From Actinomyces provencensis (lineage in GTDB: Bacteria; Actinomycetota; Actinomycetes; Actinomycetales; Actinomycetaceae), in NCBI RefSeq assembly GCF_900155435.1, contig NZ_LT700212.1, forward strand, positions 2,479,626 through 2,543,625: a DNA stretch of 64,000 nucleotides, read 5' to 3'. Below, piece after piece: positions 62,176 to 64,000 of the stretch. The notes beneath the pieces were generated by a model. The model was not told the origin of the DNA. It made no database searches and worked only from the letters and a program-made list of their open reading frames with translations. The translations under genes were made by a program, and so were the position numbers. Position 1 is the stretch's first letter. The number at the start of each line of letters is the position of its first letter.

Positions 62176-64000
62176 TCAGCCGCAGGCGGTGATCCTGAAG
62201 AGCTTCGCCGTCCCACCGTCGTCCACCAGCTCGAACCCGTGGGTCACGTCCACGTCGTACAGACCCGGGAACCGCTCGGAGCGCTTGAACTGGTAGTACC
62301 AACCGTCGGCGTCCATGTAGAAGTGCGTGATGCCCAGCTCCCGCACGACCTCGCACACCTCGGGATCGGTGTGGATCTGGTTGAAGCGCTGCACCAGGAC
62401 CTCCTGGGCGTGGGAGTCCCCCAGCGTCTGGTACAGCTGCGGGAAGACGGCGCGTCGCTGCCCGATGACCTCGGTGTAGGCGGCCCCCGCGATCGGGTCG
62501 CCGAGCACCAGGGCATCAGCGGGCAGGGTCCGGGGCATGCGGCGCAGCATGTCGAGCTCGGCGGAGGTGGCCATCCCGGCCTTTCCCAGGTGATCGGCGT
62601 CGTAGACGACGGTGACCGCCCGGATGCGGGCGTCCATGGCGCCCCCGAGACTCAGTGCCAGCAACCACGCACCCAGGATCGCCCCGATGCGCCAGAGGGA
62701 TCCCGCCGAGTGGTGCTCGTCCTCGCTGCGCACCCTCTGGGACCGGACCCAGTTGACGACGAACTCGAAGCCCAGCGCCGCCAGGGGAACCATCGTCAGG
62801 TTCTGGGGAGCCATGATGCGACGCGGGTCCATGTACCAGGGGGCGAGCAGGAAGGTGCGCAGCGCACTGTCCGGTGCGTACGCCAGGAACGTCATCGCCG
62901 CCAGGACCAGGAAGGAGGCGATGGGCCACAGCAGGGGTCGCGACCCCAGGGTCGCCCGGACCTCCCCGCGGCGCTCCTCCCAGATCCGCACCCGCTCGGC
63001 GCGCGGGGCGTCGGGGGACAGGCCACCGGCACCCTCCGGTGTGAGGAGCGCTCCCTGACCGGTCCCGGAACCGGCGGCCCCATCGGCGGCCCAGCCGGCG
63101 ACCGCACCCTCCGACGCAGCGTCATCGCCGTCATCCCCCACCACACGCACGAGGGCGTCGCCCTCGTCGGCGGGTCGGGCACCGGTGGACGGCAGCGGTC
63201 CACCGGGGAGACGCCAGTCCGGGAAGGAGGCCGCGGCGAGCTGGTCCCAGGTGCGCACCGCCGAGACCGTCGCCCACACACCGGCGGCCATGAGCAGGGC
63301 GAACACCGTCACCGTCGTCGCGAGCCCCGGGGTGGAGTCGAAGGGCGGGAACGGGGTGAGGAAGTGGGAGAAGGCCGCCGCCCACCCCTGCCCGTGGCGC
63401 GGGTAGGAGCCCATGGCGCGCAACTGTTCGGTGGTGAGCACCCACAGGGGGAGTGCGACCACTCCGACCCCGATGGCTGCGAGCACGACGACCAGGACCC
63501 TGTCGCGCAGCCACAGGGAGCGTCGCAGCAGACGCCAGAGGCCCACCAGCAGGGGGGCGAGCAGCACCGCGTACAGGCTGAACACCGCGGAGGGGTGCGC
63601 CGCTGCCGCACCCACCACCGCCAGGACCCACATCCCCAGGAGTGGCAGGTGACCGACCACGCCCCGCAGTCCCGCCAGGGTCGAGCGGGTGAGGCGCCGC
63701 CCGAGGACGACGGCGAGGGCGGCCACCCCGGGCAGCACGGCCACACCGGTGGCGTTGGGCCACTGGCTGTACATGGTCAGCGCGTCGGCCGGCATGCTCA
63801 GCGTGCACCCCGCCAGGACGGGTGCGGCGAGCACCGCGACCCGCGAGGTGGACACGACCGCCGTGAAGGCCGTGCACCCCACCACCCAGATGCCCATGAG
63901 CAGCAGGTTGGTCACATTGGCCACCTGGACAACGGTGGTCGGCACCGCGAAGAGCGCGGTGAAGGCGTGCCAGGCGATCGGGTAGGTGACGGCCCGACCT
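62176..64000 (-). CDS. DUF6541-type multi-pass membrane protein, partial
   Basis: The frame is open from the right edge to the stop at 62176 (608 codons seen; the N terminus lies outside). It has at least nine hydrophobic segments (for example LLLMGIWVVGCTAFTAVV, LPLLGMWVLAVVGAAAA, VLVVVLAAIGVGVVALPL), a hydrophilic loop of about 85 residues in the middle, two further helices, and a soluble C-terminal domain of about 150 residues ending GTAKLFRITACG. This layout matches the actinobacterial DUF6541 family, resembling lipid-linked-sugar glycosyltransferases or O-antigen-type membrane enzymes. The real function is unknown. An inverted pair of ACGAGGGCG words lies at 63149-63167 within it. Confidence 0.82.
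   Translation of the reverse strand, partial: GRAVTYPIAWHAFTALFAVPTTVVQVANVTNLLLMGIWVVGCTAFTAVVSTSRVAVLAAPVLAGCTLSMPADALTMYSQWPNATGVAVLPGVAALAVVLGRRLTRSTLAGLRGVVGHLPLLGMWVLAVVGAAAAHPSAVFSLYAVLLAPLLVGLWRLLRRSLWLRDRVLVVVLAAIGVGVVALPLWVLTTEQLRAMGSYPRHGQGWAAAFSHFLTPFPPFDSTPGLATTVTVFALLMAAGVWATVSAVRTWDQLAAASFPDWRLPGGPLPSTGARPADEGDALVRVVGDDGDDAASEGAVAGWAADGAAGSGTGQGALLTPEGAGGLSPDAPRAERVRIWEERRGEVRATLGSRPLLWPIASFLVLAAMTFLAYAPDSALRTFLLAPWYMDPRRIMAPQNLTMVPLAALGFEFVVNWVRSQRVRSEDEHHSAGSLWRIGAILGAWLLALSLGGAMDARIRAVTVVYDADHLGKAGMATSAELDMLRRMPRTLPADALVLGDPIAGAAYTEVIGQRRAVFPQLYQTLGDSHAQEVLVQRFNQIHTDPEVCEVVRELGITHFYMDADGWYYQFKRSERFPGLYDVDVTHGFELVDDGGTAKLFRITACG

Noticed and set aside
1-64000. ACGAGGGCG as an FtsK-orienting or Chi-like polar sequence
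   Set aside because: Copies are nearly equally split between strands over 64 kb, whereas such signals are strand-biased.

Overview
The window is chromosomal DNA of a very GC-rich actinobacterium. Support for this comes from near-saturated G/C third positions, GTG and TTG starts with strong GGAGG-type ribosome sites, a WXG100-like gene pair, a PadR/HAAS-type pair, a DUF5926 gene, a DUF6541 membrane protein, and a binding-protein sugar transporter with no ATPase of its own. An Actinomycetaceae-like host fits, but nothing in the window fixes the genus.

Left part (1-11.1 kb): a partial gene and a WXG100-like gene on the minus strand; a fructosamine-kinase-family gene and purB on the plus strand; a minus-strand pair (alpha/beta hydrolase and a one-helix membrane protein); then a copper operon csoR - copZ-like - copA with a readable promoter and CsoR operator. 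CopA carries its metal-binding HMA domain inside the cytoplasmic ATP-binding region rather than at the N terminus.

Defence island (11.3-29.4 kb): four tightly overlapping minus-strand genes encode an SNF2-type helicase, a 1,634-residue adenine-specific methyltransferase, a 2,185-residue helicase with a C-terminal DUF1998-type cysteine region, and a UvrD-like helicase with a RelE/ParE-like N terminus. The first two follow the order drmD-drmMI of class 1 DISARM. The third looks like a fusion of DrmA and DrmB functions, and the fourth sits where drmC would be expected. Two small genes, one DUF3800-like, are divergent from the operon. GC drops inside the methyltransferase just after its NPPW motif (likely target-recognition segment) and again at 28-30 kb. 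A degenerate 1.5 kb stretch follows.

Middle (30.9-47.2 kb): a PH-domain protein, a fused MacB-like ABC transporter, a carboxymuconolactone-decarboxylase/TfoX-C pair between two 23-bp tandem arrays, a glycosyltransferase-tag operon, a DUF5926 gene, a PadR operon, an acetyl-xylan-esterase-like gene, a GT4 glycosyltransferase, a glycogen-debranching-type enzyme coupled to a MerR regulator, a D-2-hydroxyacid dehydrogenase and a P-loop kinase-like gene.

Right part (47.3-64 kb): a zinc alcohol dehydrogenase, a NUDIX hydrolase, an alpha-glucoside utilisation operon (binding protein, two permeases, GH13 enzyme, separated by very stable hairpins) with a LacI regulator, a HAD phosphatase, serS, a diacylglycerol-kinase-family gene, pheA, a possible 72-residue peptide gene, a LuxR-type response regulator and a partial DUF6541 protein.

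Three repeat families deserve attention: a roughly 147-bp element with terminal inverted repeats present twice in convergent gene gaps; two 23-bp tandem arrays in the 3' regions of two convergent genes; and a 9-bp word, ACGAGGGCG, read at least 34 times on both strands and nearly absent from the defence island.
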